Positions 33,795 through 43,190 are shown, counted from the first letter of the stretch. The stretch: 64,000 nucleotides of DNA from UBA1926 sp036732005 (GCA_036732005.1 DAINDF010000010.1:82706-146705), one strand, 5' to 3'. The notes: generated from the sequence alone by a model not told the origin. Numbers and translations: made by a program.

Positions 33795-34886
33795 TCAGGG
33801 CCACATCGCCGGCGCATCGATCCCCTGACCCTCGGGCAGCCCCAGCATCAGGTTCATCGACTGCACCGCCTGCCCGGCCCCGCCCTTCACAAGGTTGTCC
33901 AGCGCCGTGTCGACCGCCAACTGCCGCCCCTCCCCGTCCGGCTCCGACAACGCCCAGGAAAGATCAACCCACATGCTCCCCTTGATCGCCACCACCTCCG
34001 CCGTCCGCGTTCCACTCCCCAGCACACGAACGAAGGCCGCCCCCTCGTAGAAATCCCGATAGAGCGCCTCGACCTCACCCTTCGTCGCCGACTCGGGCAG
34101 CCTCACGAAACTCGTCGCCAGGATTCCACGCGGCATCGGCGCCGACCGCGGCATGAAGTGCAGCGCAAACCGCGAGTCATGCCCCCCGGCCGCCGCCGTC
34201 TCACGCAGGATCCGCATGATCTCCGGCGTGTGCTGGTGGCTCAGATGCTTGTACGACTTCAGGTTGTTCGCCCGAATCGGATGGTGCGTCCCCTCCTTCG
34301 CGTACGCCCCGCTCCCCGACGAACCCGTCGACGCCACCGTCTGCACCGCCCCACGCAGCAGCCCCGCCCGCGCCAAGGGCAACAGCCCCAGCATGATTGT
34401 CGTCGCGAAGCACCCGGGCGACGCCACCCGCCGCGCCGAACGGATCTCCTCCCGGTACACCTCCGGAAGCCCGAAGACCCACCGCCCGTCCAGCTGCTCC
34501 GGGTGCGGGTGCGCCCCGCCGTAGAACGCCGCGTAGTCCGCCGCGCTCCGCAGGCGGAAATCCCCCGAGAGATCGACAACCCGGCACTCGAGCCGCTCCA
34601 ACGCCGGCGCCATCGTCGCCGGAATCTTGTGCGGCAGCGCCAGGAACAGCACATCCACACCCCGGGCCGTCTCCTCCAGCGGAATCTCCTCGAAGGTCAA
34701 ACCCGTCTCGTGCAGGCTCAGGTGCACCGCCTCCAACGGCTTGTTCACCGAGTCGATGCTGCTCACCCGCGTCAACGCCACCGATGGGTGCCCGAGCAGC
34801 AGCCGGATCAACTCCGCCCCCCCGTACCCCGTCCCGCCCACGATCGCGGCCCTGAAACGCGCGCTCCCCGCCTCTGACTTCTTCAT
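33795..34886 (-). CDS. argC: N-acetyl-gamma-glutamyl-phosphate reductase
   Basis: The 363-residue enzyme has the Rossmann opening AAIVGGTGYGGAELIRLLLG, the DLSGDFRL motif and the catalytic C159 in VASPGCFATT, followed by HHPIRANNLKSYKHLSHQHT. It reduces N-acetylglutamyl phosphate to the semialdehyde, the third step of arginine synthesis. The length fits the type 1 (long) ArgC. The ATG at 34886 has GGAGCGGAG upstream. argJ and argD are not in the window. Confidence 0.95.
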   Translation of the reverse strand: MKKSEAGSARFRAAIVGGTGYGGAELIRLLLGHPSVALTRVSSIDSVNKPLEAVHLSLHETGLTFEEIPLEETARGVDVLFLALPHKIPATMAPALERLECRVVDLSGDFRLRSAADYAAFYGGAHPHPEQLDGRWVFGLPEVYREEIRSARRVASPGCFATTIMLGLLPLARAGLLRGAVQTVASTGSSGSGAYAKEGTHHPIRANNLKSYKHLSHQHTPEIMRILRETAAAGGHDSRFALHFMPRSAPMPRGILATSFVRLPESATKGEVEALYRDFYEGAAFVRVLGSGTRTAEVVAIKGSMWVDLSWALSEPDGEGRQLAVDTALDNLVKGGAGQAVQSMNLMLGLPEGQGIDAPAMWP

Positions 34887-35044
34887 CGATCACTCCGCTC
34901 CAAGCAACAGTTTCCCCCCGCTCATCGGCCGAGCCCACGGGGCCCGTGCAGCCGATCCCCGCACACACCCGTTCGACAGGATCCTAGAGCACCAACCACG
35001 CGCCGCCTCACCACCCGATCCAAGGGGGACCCGCGCGAGAATCT

Positions 35045-35066
35045 GCACGCACGCACGCACGCACGC
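35045..35066. repeat. Tetranucleotide microsatellite (GCAC)n
   Basis: Five and a half copies of GCAC in the intergenic region before a PEP-CTERM gene, 127 bases upstream of its start. It may be slippage-prone. Confidence 0.8.
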
Positions 35067-35192
35067 GAATTTCCTTCTCTGTTTGCTGGCAAGCCCCACA
35101 CCGCGCGGCATGTTGACCCCAACAGGCGGCCGATCCGCGCGGCGTGGCGCGATCGGTCCACCTGAATAGGTGTGCAGAGAGGGAATCCCCGC

Positions 35193-35846
35193 ATGAAGAT
35201 CGTGATCGCTACCGTGGCCGGTCTCGCCGTCGCCGCCTCCGCGGGCGTCCAGACCGAGGGCTACTCCGGCTCGTTCAGCCTGGCCACCACCAACTGGAAC
35301 CAGTCCTTCCAGATCGCCGGCTTCGACACCCAGAACGGCAACCGCGAACTCGTCGAGGTCAACATCCGCCTCGCCGGCGAGGTCCAGGGCGACGCCAAGG
35401 CCGAGAGCCTCGACGCCGCCCCCGCCGAGATCTTCCTCGCCCTCCAGGCCACCCTCACCCTCGAGCTCATGGCTACCAACACCCAGCTCGCCGAGGTCAT
35501 CCCCGTCGTCAACACCTCCTTCAACGCCGACGCCTTCGACGGCAACATCGACTTCGGCGGCACCTCCGGCGTCTCCCTCCTCGGCCTCCAGGGCTTCGGC
35601 AATGTCAACGAGTCCTCCACCGACGCCGGCGTCCTCGCCCAGTTCAGCGATGTCGCCTTCGTCGACCTCATCGCCAACGCCGCCGGCTCCTCCTTCGGCT
35701 CCGGCGCCGGCAACCTCATCACTCAGTTCGCCACCGCCGCCGCCCTCGAGTACGAGGTCGAGTACAAGTACCGCCTCGTCCCCACCCCCGGCGCCGCCTC
35801 CCTGCTCGCCGTCGGCGGCCTCGCCTGCATCCGCCGCCGCCGCTGA
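35193..35846 (+). CDS. PEP-CTERM-like protein, choice-of-anchor E-like
   Basis: The 217-residue product has a short signal peptide (IATVAGLAVAASAG), a beta-rich body with NWNQSFQIAGFDTQNGNREL and LVEVNIRLAGEVQGDAKAES, and the tail LVPTPGAASLLAVGGLACIR plus Arg-rich end. The body resembles the choice-of-anchor E domain found on exosortase substrates. The tail is the PEP-CTERM-type sorting signal, implying export and processing at the cell envelope. The ATG at 35193 has AGAGGGA upstream. It is followed by a terminator and the convergent DUF58 gene. Confidence 0.8.
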   Translation: MKIVIATVAGLAVAASAGVQTEGYSGSFSLATTNWNQSFQIAGFDTQNGNRELVEVNIRLAGEVQGDAKAESLDAAPAEIFLALQATLTLELMATNTQLAEVIPVVNTSFNADAFDGNIDFGGTSGVSLLGLQGFGNVNESSTDAGVLAQFSDVAFVDLIANAAGSSFGSGAGNLITQFATAAALEYEVEYKYRLVPTPGAASLLAVGGLACIRRRR

Positions 35847-35874
35847 GCCGCGACCGCAACCGATCCTCACAGCG

Positions 35875-35899
35875 ACCCGCCCCCGGTGGCGGGTTTTTT
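35875..35899 (+). terminator. Rho-independent terminator after the PEP-CTERM gene
   Basis: ACCCGCC (35875-35881) pairs with GGCGGGT (35888-35894), then TTTTTT. It lies 28 bases after the stop and may also stop transcription from the DUF58 side. Confidence 0.8.
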
Positions 35900-35910
35900 C
35901 TGCGCCGCGT

Positions 35911-36870
35911 TCATCCCACCAGCCGCTGCCGCCGCAGCGAGTCCAGGATCACCGTCTCCACCGGCACCGCCGTGCTCAGCAGCACATGCCGCATCCGCCT
36001 GGCCCGGCAGAGCAACTCCAGCATCGCGATATGCTCCCCCAGCCGCGCCCGGTACCGATCGAGCAGCGCCTTGGACACCGTGATCTCCGCCGGCAGACCC
36101 GTCTCGATGTCGGTCAGCCGCACATCCCCGCGCAATCCCTGCTCCAACTCAACCGAAGGATCGAGTTCCCCGGGCGAGAGCACCTGCACGCAGCACGCAT
36201 CCGCCCCGCCAGCCGACCCCGCGTGCAGGAAGTTCAGACCACGCTCCACACCCTCGCGGAACAGGAAATCGCTGATCACCACCACCACCCCGTGCCCCCT
36301 CCGACCCGACGCGATCCGGCGCATCGCATCCCCGAACGACTCCGCCTCCCCCCCCGCCGCCTCCCCCTCCAGCAGGAACGCCGCGAGCCGGTCCAACTGC
36401 CGACGCCCGCGAATCGGCGCCAGCCGCCTCGGCCCCACGCCGCCGAACCGCTCCACCACCACCCGGTTCTGATTCACCAGCCCGATGTACCCCAGCGCCA
36501 TCGCCAGCCGCCGCGCATACAGCGACTTCGCCGAGACCCCCTCCCCCGATCCCCCCTGCATCGACGCGCTGTCATCGAGCACGAGGTGGACCAGCAGGTC
36601 CTCGTCCTCCCGGAAGATCTTGATGAACAAGCGGTCCAGCCGCGCAAAGACATTCCAGTCCACATGCCGAAGGTCGTCCCCCGGCGCATACTGCCGGTAG
36701 TCGTCGAACTCCACCGACTGCCCACGCCGCTTCGAGCGCCGCTCCCCCGGCAACTTCCCCGCGAACACCTTCCGGCTCAGCACATCCAGCCGGTCCAGCC
36801 GCGCCGCCAGTTCCGCCGGCAGCAGATCTTCCAGCCGTCGCGGGGCATCGGTGATCGGGCGAATCAGCAA
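35911..36870 (-). CDS. DUF58 domain protein
   Basis: The 319-residue protein has the DUF58 core: KVFAGKLPGERRSKRRGQSV, EFDDYRQYAPGDDLRHVDWN and a metal-site-like VLDDSASMQ of vWA type (DxSxS), then VVVISDFLF. It is commonly paired with MoxR ATPase and other vWA proteins in protein-maturation or stress clusters, but none is adjacent here. No ATG is available; TTG 36870 is chosen because GGGGAG lies 6 bases upstream and the frame beyond is low-complexity. It is divergent from the gene at 36961. Confidence 0.78.
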   Translation of the reverse strand: MLIRPITDAPRRLEDLLPAELAARLDRLDVLSRKVFAGKLPGERRSKRRGQSVEFDDYRQYAPGDDLRHVDWNVFARLDRLFIKIFREDEDLLVHLVLDDSASMQGGSGEGVSAKSLYARRLAMALGYIGLVNQNRVVVERFGGVGPRRLAPIRGRRQLDRLAAFLLEGEAAGGEAESFGDAMRRIASGRRGHGVVVVISDFLFREGVERGLNFLHAGSAGGADACCVQVLSPGELDPSVELEQGLRGDVRLTDIETGLPAEITVSKALLDRYRARLGEHIAMLELLCRARRMRHVLLSTAVPVETVILDSLRRQRLVG

Positions 36871-36917
36871 GCAGAACTCCCCGGCGGCAAGCCCGCCTCC
36901 CCACCCCGCCCCCGCGG

Positions 36918-36924
36918 TAGAGTA
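36918..36924. promoter_or_regulatory. Overlapping divergent -10 boxes
   Basis: TAGAGT on the plus strand (36918-36923) and TACTCT on the minus strand (36924-36919) share five positions between the DUF58 gene and the gene at 36961. Leaders would be about 37 and 48 bases. Confidence 0.35.
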
Positions 36925-36960
36925 ACGCACAGCCCCTACCGGGGCGGGACGGAGAGCCCC

Positions 36961-37809
36961 ATGAGAACCATGCTCGCCCTGCTTCTGCTCGCCCCACTCG
37001 CCCTCGCCCCGGCCCCCGCTCGCGCCCAGGACGAGTCCCCCGCGACCCTCCGCCAGGAGGCCCAACGCCTCGCCGAGCAGAACCGCGCCCTCCTCGCCGA
37101 AATCGCCGCCCTCCGCGAGCGGGTCGAACGCCTCACCCGCGAGGCCGACGCCCTCCGCGGCATCCTCGCCTCCCGCGAGCCCGCCGCCCCGCCCCCCGCC
37201 GCGCCGATCTCCCCCGATCCGACGCACCAGGCCCTCTCCTCCGCCCGCCCGGTCTCGAGCGACCCCTTCGCCGCCCCGGACGCCCTTTTCGTCGCCCTCG
37301 TCCTGCACTACGCCGAGCCCATGCCCCCCACCCGCGACGCGCAGACCGATCTCGACGCCCCCGCCGAACGCGCCAAGGTCCGCACCTGGACCCAGACCGC
37401 GCGACGCAAGTTCTCCGGTCAGGCCGACTGGCTCACCCGCCTCGTCCTCCTCGACCCCGACGACACCACCGCCGAGCGACGCGCCGCCGTCACCGTTCTC
37501 GACCGCTGGTCGCTCGAACCCCTCGGCCAGGCCTTCCCTCTCGCCGTCCCCGAGCGATTCGTCGCCATGATCGAAGCCGCCGCCTCTCCGACCCAGCTCT
37601 GGGAGATCCGCGCCCAGCTCGACGCCGAGCCCATCTTCCAGCCAGGCCGACTCAGCCCGGGGCCCTTCGACTACCCGAGGTTCATCGGCCCGCACGCCGG
37701 GTTCGGCTACAACGCCGAAATGCTCGCCATCAACGCGATCACCGAGGACGAAGCCCGCGCCCGCGCCGCCGCCGGCAAAACCCCGGACGGCCAGCCCGTC
37801 GAACGCTAA
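36961..37809 (+). CDS. Exported hypothetical protein with N-terminal coiled coil
   Basis: The 282-residue product has a signal peptide (LALLLLAPLALAPAPARAQ), a coiled-coil region (ATLRQEAQRLAEQNRALLAE to ERVERLTREADALRG, residues about 27-70), a Pro-rich linker and a 200-residue domain with no recognised family. The ATG at 36961 is preceded by GGAGAG. Its 3' end is convergent with the 3D-domain gene, with only 3 bases between stops. A periplasmic role is inferred from the signal peptide only. Confidence 0.65.
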   Translation: MRTMLALLLLAPLALAPAPARAQDESPATLRQEAQRLAEQNRALLAEIAALRERVERLTREADALRGILASREPAAPPPAAPISPDPTHQALSSARPVSSDPFAAPDALFVALVLHYAEPMPPTRDAQTDLDAPAERAKVRTWTQTARRKFSGQADWLTRLVLLDPDDTTAERRAAVTVLDRWSLEPLGQAFPLAVPERFVAMIEAAASPTQLWEIRAQLDAEPIFQPGRLSPGPFDYPRFIGPHAGFGYNAEMLAINAITEDEARARAAAGKTPDGQPVER

Positions 37810-37812
37810 GCC

Positions 37813-38442
37813 TCAGCGGTTCCCGCCCTCGTCGTCGTACGCCCACACCGTGATCGGCAGGTCGCGAACGCCCCACTTCCGAGCGATCTCGTGCGTCGGG
37901 AACAGCACATCAAGCCGCATCCCCTTGATCGCACCGCCGCAATCAAGCACCGGCACGATCTCGTCGTCCGCGTACCCGGGCACCGTGATCATCGACCGGT
38001 ACGGCAGCACCCGCGTGTCCGCCGCCACCAGACGCATCGCGTTCGTCCACACCGAGTGCAGCGTCGCCGTCTGCCCGTCCGCGAACACCCCGCACGAGCG
38101 GGCGTCCGGCGAATACGCCGTCACCCGCATCCACAGCGTCCGAACCGCCCGGACCCGCCGCCCGTTGAACCAACGCACCGTCCCGTCCGCCACCGCCTCC
38201 ACGCGCTCGGGCAGCGGGATCGCCTCCAGCAACGCCCCGGCCACCTCCCGGTCCGCCACCGGGGCGGGCGCCCGCCCAACCTCCCCGGTCGCCACCAGGG
38301 GCGTCGTCACCGTCGCCTCCTTCACCACGATCGCCGACCAGGCCGTCAGGCCCAGCGCCACGACCGCAACCACGGCGTGCGCGATCAAACGCGTCAACCG
38401 CCCCGGCACCCGGATGCTCATGTCTTGGTGGTCGATATTCAC
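37813..38442 (-). CDS. Membrane-anchored 3D (double-psi barrel) domain protein
   Basis: The 209-residue product has an N-terminal membrane anchor (LIAHAVVAVVALGLTAWSAI) and a C-terminal 3D domain: MRVTAYSPDARSCG, AADTRVLPYRSMITVPGYAD, VLDCGGAIKGMRLDVLFPTH and ARKWGVRDLPITVWAY. The three aspartates (D in ADT, LDCG and LDVLF) define the domain, as in MltA and resuscitation-promoting proteins that cut or bind peptidoglycan. GTG 38442 has GGAGG upstream; ATG 38421 lacks a ribosome site. Export and peptidoglycan binding are likely; enzymatic activity is not proven. Confidence 0.82.
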   Translation of the reverse strand: MNIDHQDMSIRVPGRLTRLIAHAVVAVVALGLTAWSAIVVKEATVTTPLVATGEVGRAPAPVADREVAGALLEAIPLPERVEAVADGTVRWFNGRRVRAVRTLWMRVTAYSPDARSCGVFADGQTATLHSVWTNAMRLVAADTRVLPYRSMITVPGYADDEIVPVLDCGGAIKGMRLDVLFPTHEIARKWGVRDLPITVWAYDDEGGNR

Positions 38443-38678
38443 CGTGCCTCCCCGCACGGGGCCCCTGCCCGGCAGTCCATCGGCCCGGGCTCCCAGTTCC
38501 CGGACCCTGCCCCGCCAGAGACTCTTGCGGAACGATACCCCGCGCTCTGAACCCAATCCTCCGGAACGCAAGGTCTTTCTTTTCAGGGGGATGGATGTGC
38601 CGATCATGCCGGTCCCGCCGATCTGGTAGGCTTCCCACCGGGTCGGGTGACCACCCCAACCCCACTTGGAGCCCCCCT

Positions 38679-39485
38679 TTGCCTCCTGACCCCCTCCTCT
38701 TCATCGCCCTCACCCTCGGCATCGGGCTCGTCGCGGGCGCCGTCGGCGGCCTCGCCGGCATCGGCGGGTCGATCGTCATCCTCCCCGCCCTCGGCCTCTT
38801 CATGGGTTACACCCCCCCCGACAAGGCCGAGCACCACCTCTACATGGCCGCCGCCATGGTCGTCAACGCCATCGTCGCCTTCGCCTCCACCCGGAAACAC
38901 CGGCAGGCCGGCGCCATCGACCCACGCCTCACCGGCCGACTCCTCCCCCCCATGTTCGTGGGGATCCTCGCCGGCGTCCTCCTCTCCAATGTCATGGAGG
39001 GCAACACCCTCAAAATGGCCCTCATCGGCTTCCTCTGGCTCTATTGCGGCTACGCCGTCGTCACCAGCATCCGCCGCCTCCCCGAGCCCGGGCCCCACGA
39101 GGTCCGCGCCGGGTGGGGCACCATCGGCACCATCGGCGCCCTCACGGGCGTGCTCGCCGGCATCCTCGGCATCGGCGGGGGCATCGTCATGGTCCCGCTC
39201 ATGATCCTCATCGCCCGCACCGCCGTCCGCCGCGCCGTCGCCGCCAGCGCCTGGGTCATGCAGATCACCGCCCCCGCCGGCGCCGTCCTCAAACTCGCCA
39301 CCCTGGGCGACCACGGCCAGGCATGGACCCACGCCCTCCTGCTCGCCGTCCCGATGGCCGTCGCCGCCATGGTCGGGTCCTCCATCGGCGCCGAGCTCAC
39401 CCACCGCCTCAACACCACCGCTCTCCGCATCGCCATCGCGGTCGTTCTGGCAGCCGCCAGCGCCAGATTGGCGGGCCTCTTCTAG
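38679..39485 (+). CDS. TauE/SafE-family membrane permease
   Basis: The 268-residue protein has about seven hydrophobic segments and the two glycine-rich TauE motifs GAVGGLAGIGGSIVILPALG and GILGIGGGIVMVPLMILIA, one in each half. Family members export sulfite, sulfoacetate or other organic anions, or import them; the substrate is not predictable here. No ATG fits; TTG 38679 has GGAG 7 bases upstream. It is flanked by unrelated genes. Confidence 0.82.
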   Translation: MPPDPLLFIALTLGIGLVAGAVGGLAGIGGSIVILPALGLFMGYTPPDKAEHHLYMAAAMVVNAIVAFASTRKHRQAGAIDPRLTGRLLPPMFVGILAGVLLSNVMEGNTLKMALIGFLWLYCGYAVVTSIRRLPEPGPHEVRAGWGTIGTIGALTGVLAGILGIGGGIVMVPLMILIARTAVRRAVAASAWVMQITAPAGAVLKLATLGDHGQAWTHALLLAVPMAVAAMVGSSIGAELTHRLNTTALRIAIAVVLAAASARLAGLF

Positions 39486-39629
39486 GCGCCCCCACCTCTC
39501 GCCCCGCCAAGGCCCCCGCCCACCGGCACGCCCCGTGCAACGAACACCCCCGGTTCACGAACAACACCGCGTCCCCGGGCGTTCTCTGCTCGGGGCCACC
39601 GATTGCCCCCCAGGAGGTCGGACAAAGGC

Positions 39630-40466
39630 ATGAACAGGTCTCTCATCAACCACGGCAAGACCGCGATCCTCATGGGCGCCATGATGGGTCTCTTCGTCGC
39701 GGTCGGCGGCATGTTCGGCGAGGGCTACATGCTCCCCGCCCTCCTCTTCGGCGGGGGCATGAACATCGTCGCCTTCTTCTTCTCCGACAAGATCGCCATC
39801 GCCGCCATGCGGGGCCGTGAACTCACCCCGCAGAACGGGGCGGACCTTTACCGCATGGTCGACACCCTCCGCCAGCGTGCGGGCCTGCCCATGCCCCGCG
39901 TCTACCTCACCCCCCACGACGCCCCCAACGCCTTCGCCACGGGCCGAAGCCCACGCCGCAGCGCCGTCGCCTTCACCCAGGGCGCCGTCAACCTGCTCTC
40001 GCCCCACGAACTCGAAGGCGTCATCGCCCACGAACTCGCCCACATCAAGCACCGCGACACCCTCATCTCCACCATCGCCGGCACGATGTCGGGCGTCCTC
40101 GCCTTCCTCGCCCAGTGGGGCCTCCTCCTCGGCGGGCACCGCAACAACGCCAACCCCTTCGCCATGCTCCTCGTCGTCATCCTCAGCGCCGTCGGCGCCG
40201 CCCTCCTCAAGGCCGCCATCAGCCGAAGCCGCGAGTACCTCGCCGACGCCGAAGGCGCCCGCATCGCCGGCTCCCCCGACGGCCTCATGAGCGCGCTCGC
40301 CACACTCGAGAACCTCAACCGCCGCATGCCGCTCCACAACCCAAACCCCGCGCAGAACAATCTGTTCTTCGTCGAGCCTCTCCACGGCGACACCGTCGGC
40401 CGGCTCTTCTCGACCCACCCCCCGACCGAGAAGCGCATCGCCGCCCTCCGCCAACTCGCCGCCTGA
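39630..40466 (+). CDS. htpX: M48 metalloprotease, HtpX type
   Basis: The 278-residue protein has two N-terminal membrane helices (about 12-30 and 33-52), VYLTPHDAPNAFATGRSPR, the zinc motif H134-E135-x-x-H138 in VIAHELAHIKHRD, a helix pair (about 152-205) and the third zinc ligand in SREYLADAEGA. HtpX degrades misfolded membrane proteins under stress alongside FtsH. The ATG at 39630 has AGGAGG upstream. No heat-shock control element is visible. Confidence 0.92.
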   Translation: MNRSLINHGKTAILMGAMMGLFVAVGGMFGEGYMLPALLFGGGMNIVAFFFSDKIAIAAMRGRELTPQNGADLYRMVDTLRQRAGLPMPRVYLTPHDAPNAFATGRSPRRSAVAFTQGAVNLLSPHELEGVIAHELAHIKHRDTLISTIAGTMSGVLAFLAQWGLLLGGHRNNANPFAMLLVVILSAVGAALLKAAISRSREYLADAEGARIAGSPDGLMSALATLENLNRRMPLHNPNPAQNNLFFVEPLHGDTVGRLFSTHPPTEKRIAALRQLAA

Positions 40467-40620
40467 GACCGTTCTCCGCTCCGTCCCGTAATCGCCGCCC
40501 GCCGTCATACCGACGGGAGACGGCGGATCAGAACGGCCCATCCCGCCCCTCGGGCCCGAAGCGCACGCCAAGGTCCGCCATCCGTGGCCCCGGCTCGCGC
40601 TCGAGGCCCGCGACACGCCG

Positions 40621-41388
40621 TTACATCGCGTCGGCCCCGTGCATCGCCCGGTCGCCCGCCCCCGCAGCGGGCAGTCGCCCCCCCGTTCGCGCGCGCAGTT
40701 CCGCCCGCAGATCAAGCCGCATCCCGTCGATCGCCTCCTCGAGTCGGCGCAGCGCCGCGTCGGGCCCCTCCGCCATCAACGCCGCATGCGGGATCGCCTC
40801 CCCGTACCGGACCGCGACCCGGTGTCCCACCAGGAACGGCCTCGAACGGTGCCGGGGCCACGCGTCGTGCACCCCTTCGATCGCCACCGGAAGCACCGGG
40901 CACCCGGACCGCTTCACGATCACCGCCGCCCCCCGCTTGAACGGCCGCATCGCCCCGTCGGGTGATCGCGACCCCTCCGGGAAGATCAACACCGCCCGCC
41001 CCTGCTCGAGCCGGCGCATCGCCTCCTTCATCGCGGCCGTGTCCCCCCCCTGCTCGGCGATCGGCACGCTGTTGAGCACCGAGATCAGCCGCCCGAAGGG
41101 GCCGAACCTGAACAGCCCCGCCCGCGCGATGAAATCCGTGTGCCGGCAGGTGATGAACCCCCCGATCAGCGGCGGATCCAGGAACGACTGGTGGTTCGCG
41201 ACGATCAGCACCGGCCCCGTCCGCGGGATGTTCTCCCGCCCCGAGACACGCACCCGGTACAGCAGCCACAGCACGACCTGGCACGCCCGCCGGCAGAACT
41301 CGAAGAACACGATGTGGGCGAGGGACGAGCCCGGGTGCAGTTCACGCAGGGAGCGCAGCATCGGTCGCACGCCTCCGGGCTCAGTCAC
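40621..41388 (-). CDS. plsC: 1-acyl-sn-glycerol-3-phosphate acyltransferase
   Basis: The 255-residue protein has the acyltransferase motifs in order: VANHQSFLDP (HX4D), GRLISVLNSVPI, FPEGSRSPDGAM and the VLPVAIEG strand. It adds the second acyl chain to make phosphatidic acid at the inner membrane. The C-terminal 40 residues are Arg/Ala-rich and may be unstructured. GTG 41388 overlaps the cmk stop by 8 bases, so the two genes are translationally coupled; cmk-plsC neighbours are known in other bacteria. Confidence 0.9.
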   Translation of the reverse strand: MTEPGGVRPMLRSLRELHPGSSLAHIVFFEFCRRACQVVLWLLYRVRVSGRENIPRTGPVLIVANHQSFLDPPLIGGFITCRHTDFIARAGLFRFGPFGRLISVLNSVPIAEQGGDTAAMKEAMRRLEQGRAVLIFPEGSRSPDGAMRPFKRGAAVIVKRSGCPVLPVAIEGVHDAWPRHRSRPFLVGHRVAVRYGEAIPHAALMAEGPDAALRRLEEAIDGMRLDLRAELRARTGGRLPAAGAGDRAMHGADAM

Positions 41389-42169
41389 GCTGCCGCAACG
41401 CCGCCAGCCTCGCCTCGACCCGCCCCGCCAGCTCGTGCACCACCTGCTCGATCGAGAGCTCGCTCGTATCGATCACCGCCGCGTCCTCCGGGCAGATCAG
41501 CGGCCCGTCCGAACGCGTCGAATCGATCCGGTCCCGCTCCAGGATCTCCCCCAGCAGCCGCCCCTCGTCCACGCTCGCGCCCCCCTCGCGCAGCTGGTCG
41601 GCGCGACGCCTCGCCCGCACCGCCGGGTCCGCGTCGAGATAGAACTTCACCTCCGCGTCCGGGAACGCGATCGAGCCCTGATCCCGCCCCTCCGTGACCA
41701 GACGCGGGTGCTGGTGCCCGATGATCCGCTGCTTCTGCACCATGTGCTTCCGCAGCGTCCCGATCTTCGCCACCCGCGAGACCAGCAGCGTCACATCCGC
41801 CTCCCGGATCCGGTCGTTCAGGGGCCGAAGCCACGCCAAGATCGCCGGCGGGTCCGCCTTCCAGTCGAAGTGCAGGTCCGCGTCGACCACCTTCTCCAGA
41901 ATCCGCCCGTGCTGCCCCCGGTCCAGGTCCCCCACCAGCCCGTGGTCGATCACGATTGCCGTCGCCGCCCGGTACATCGCCCCCGTGTCCAGGAAGTCCA
42001 GCCCGAGCCGCCGCGCCAGCAGCCGCGCCACCGTGGACTTGCCCGTCCCCGCGGGTCCGTCGATCGTGATGATGACCGGGGTGTCGGCGGGCACGGGGCG
42101 GATCGTCCGGGGCTCGGGGTGCGCGGGCAAGACCTGGCGTGGGGCGTCCTGAATACCTGTCGCGTTCAC
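41381..42169 (-). CDS. cmk: Cytidylate kinase
   Basis: The 262-residue protein has P-loop IDGPAGTGKST, LDTGAMYRA, VTEGRDQGSIAFPDAEVKF, YLDADPAVRARRRADQL and RDRIDSTRSDGPL, the Cmk set. It phosphorylates CMP and dCMP. The usual GRDIGT motif reads GRDQGS, a mild change in the substrate loop. About 30 residues precede the P-loop domain; GTG 42169 with GGGAG upstream is the best start, but a shorter GTG start inside this stretch is possible. Confidence 0.92.
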   Translation of the reverse strand: MNATGIQDAPRQVLPAHPEPRTIRPVPADTPVIITIDGPAGTGKSTVARLLARRLGLDFLDTGAMYRAATAIVIDHGLVGDLDRGQHGRILEKVVDADLHFDWKADPPAILAWLRPLNDRIREADVTLLVSRVAKIGTLRKHMVQKQRIIGHQHPRLVTEGRDQGSIAFPDAEVKFYLDADPAVRARRRADQLREGGASVDEGRLLGEILERDRIDSTRSDGPLICPEDAAVIDTSELSIEQVVHELAGRVEARLAALRQRD

Positions 42170-42218
42170 CCGGGTCTCCCGTCGTCTCGGGCCCGGGGCG
42201 GGAATGCGCCGGGCGGGG

Positions 42219-43088
42219 CTACTCGGCCATGGCCTGCAGGCACGCCTCGATGGCGTCCCGGCTCTGGATCACGCCCAGTGTACCGTCTCCCCCACCCCGG
42301 TAGTCAATCGCGACCGTCCCCTCGAACCCCACCGACGCCACAGCCCTGAGCAGGGGGGAAAGGTCGTAGGTCGTGTGCACCGGCGCCTCCGCCGACATCA
42401 GCATCGCCGCCAGATCCTCCAGCGACCCCGGGGCGTCCGGATCCGGCTCGTCCTCCGCGGGCTCGGCGAACTCGTGCGTCGTCGCCAGCACCGCCGACGC
42501 ATAGGGCGTCAGCCGACGAAGGTACAACTCCGGGTCCGGCGCCGCCACCGCCGCATCGAAGTCAGGCAGCGTCCCCACCCGGAACCCCCCGATCTTCTTG
42601 ATCAGGTCCGTCACCCGCTCCGGGTCGGCCGTCAGCCCCTTCCCGGGGTTGATCAGCACATACAGCTCCAGCTGCTCGGCGGTCTCCATGACCTCCTTCA
42701 TCGCGTCCGTCACCGTCTCGAACGCCGAGTCGCTGTCCGCCGCGTCAATCGAGATCGACGCCGCGTTGCACCCCAGCACATGCGCCGCGTTCACCACGCG
42801 CTTCGCCCGCTCCATCGAGGGCCCCGCCTTCGCGGCCGTCCCCATCGCCAACGCGTTGGGCTCAAGCAGCAGCAGGCACGCGCACCCCGCCTTGTCCGCC
42901 CGGTCGCGGAGCCGCTCCAGGTCCGCCCGCGACGCCCCGGCGAGCAGATCGGTCGAGAAATTCATCCCGTGCAAACCCAACTCGTTCTTGATGTACGCCG
43001 GGATATCCAAGAGCGCCACCTTCGGGCCGGCCTTGCCACGGGGCTTCAAGAGGTGGGCGATCGATCTGACAGTGCAGGTGAGAAGCAT
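42219..43088 (-). CDS. Sugar phosphate isomerase/epimerase-like (AP endonuclease 2 fold) protein
   Basis: The 289-residue protein resembles the xylose-isomerase-like TIM barrel family: GLHGMNFSTDLLAGASRADL, RLRDRADKAGCACLLLLEPN, NAAHVLGCNAASISIDAADS, LYVLINPGKGLTADPERVTD and AIDYRGGGDGTLGVIQSRDA. The usual metal-binding His/Glu residues are not all obvious (EN replaced by IN in VLINP), so it may be a variant without the standard metal site. Substrate unknown. TACAGT 9 bases before ATG 43088 marks the promoter and supports this start. Confidence 0.65.
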   Translation of the reverse strand: MLLTCTVRSIAHLLKPRGKAGPKVALLDIPAYIKNELGLHGMNFSTDLLAGASRADLERLRDRADKAGCACLLLLEPNALAMGTAAKAGPSMERAKRVVNAAHVLGCNAASISIDAADSDSAFETVTDAMKEVMETAEQLELYVLINPGKGLTADPERVTDLIKKIGGFRVGTLPDFDAAVAAPDPELYLRRLTPYASAVLATTHEFAEPAEDEPDPDAPGSLEDLAAMLMSAEAPVHTTYDLSPLLRAVASVGFEGTVAIDYRGGGDGTLGVIQSRDAIEACLQAMAE

Positions 43089-43097
43089 GGGTCGGTC

Positions 43098-43103
43098 ACT
43101 GTA
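43098..43103 (-). promoter_or_regulatory. Candidate -10 box of the isomerase-like gene
   Basis: Minus-strand TACAGT, 9 bases before ATG 43088; same hexamer and distance as nuoH. Confidence 0.4.
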
Positions 43104-43190
43104 CCCCCCGCAGCGACCCCGGGCGCGTCCGACGCCCCCCACTCGCGACGGGTAGCATCCGAGGCCCACCACCGATCGAAAGGAACACGA

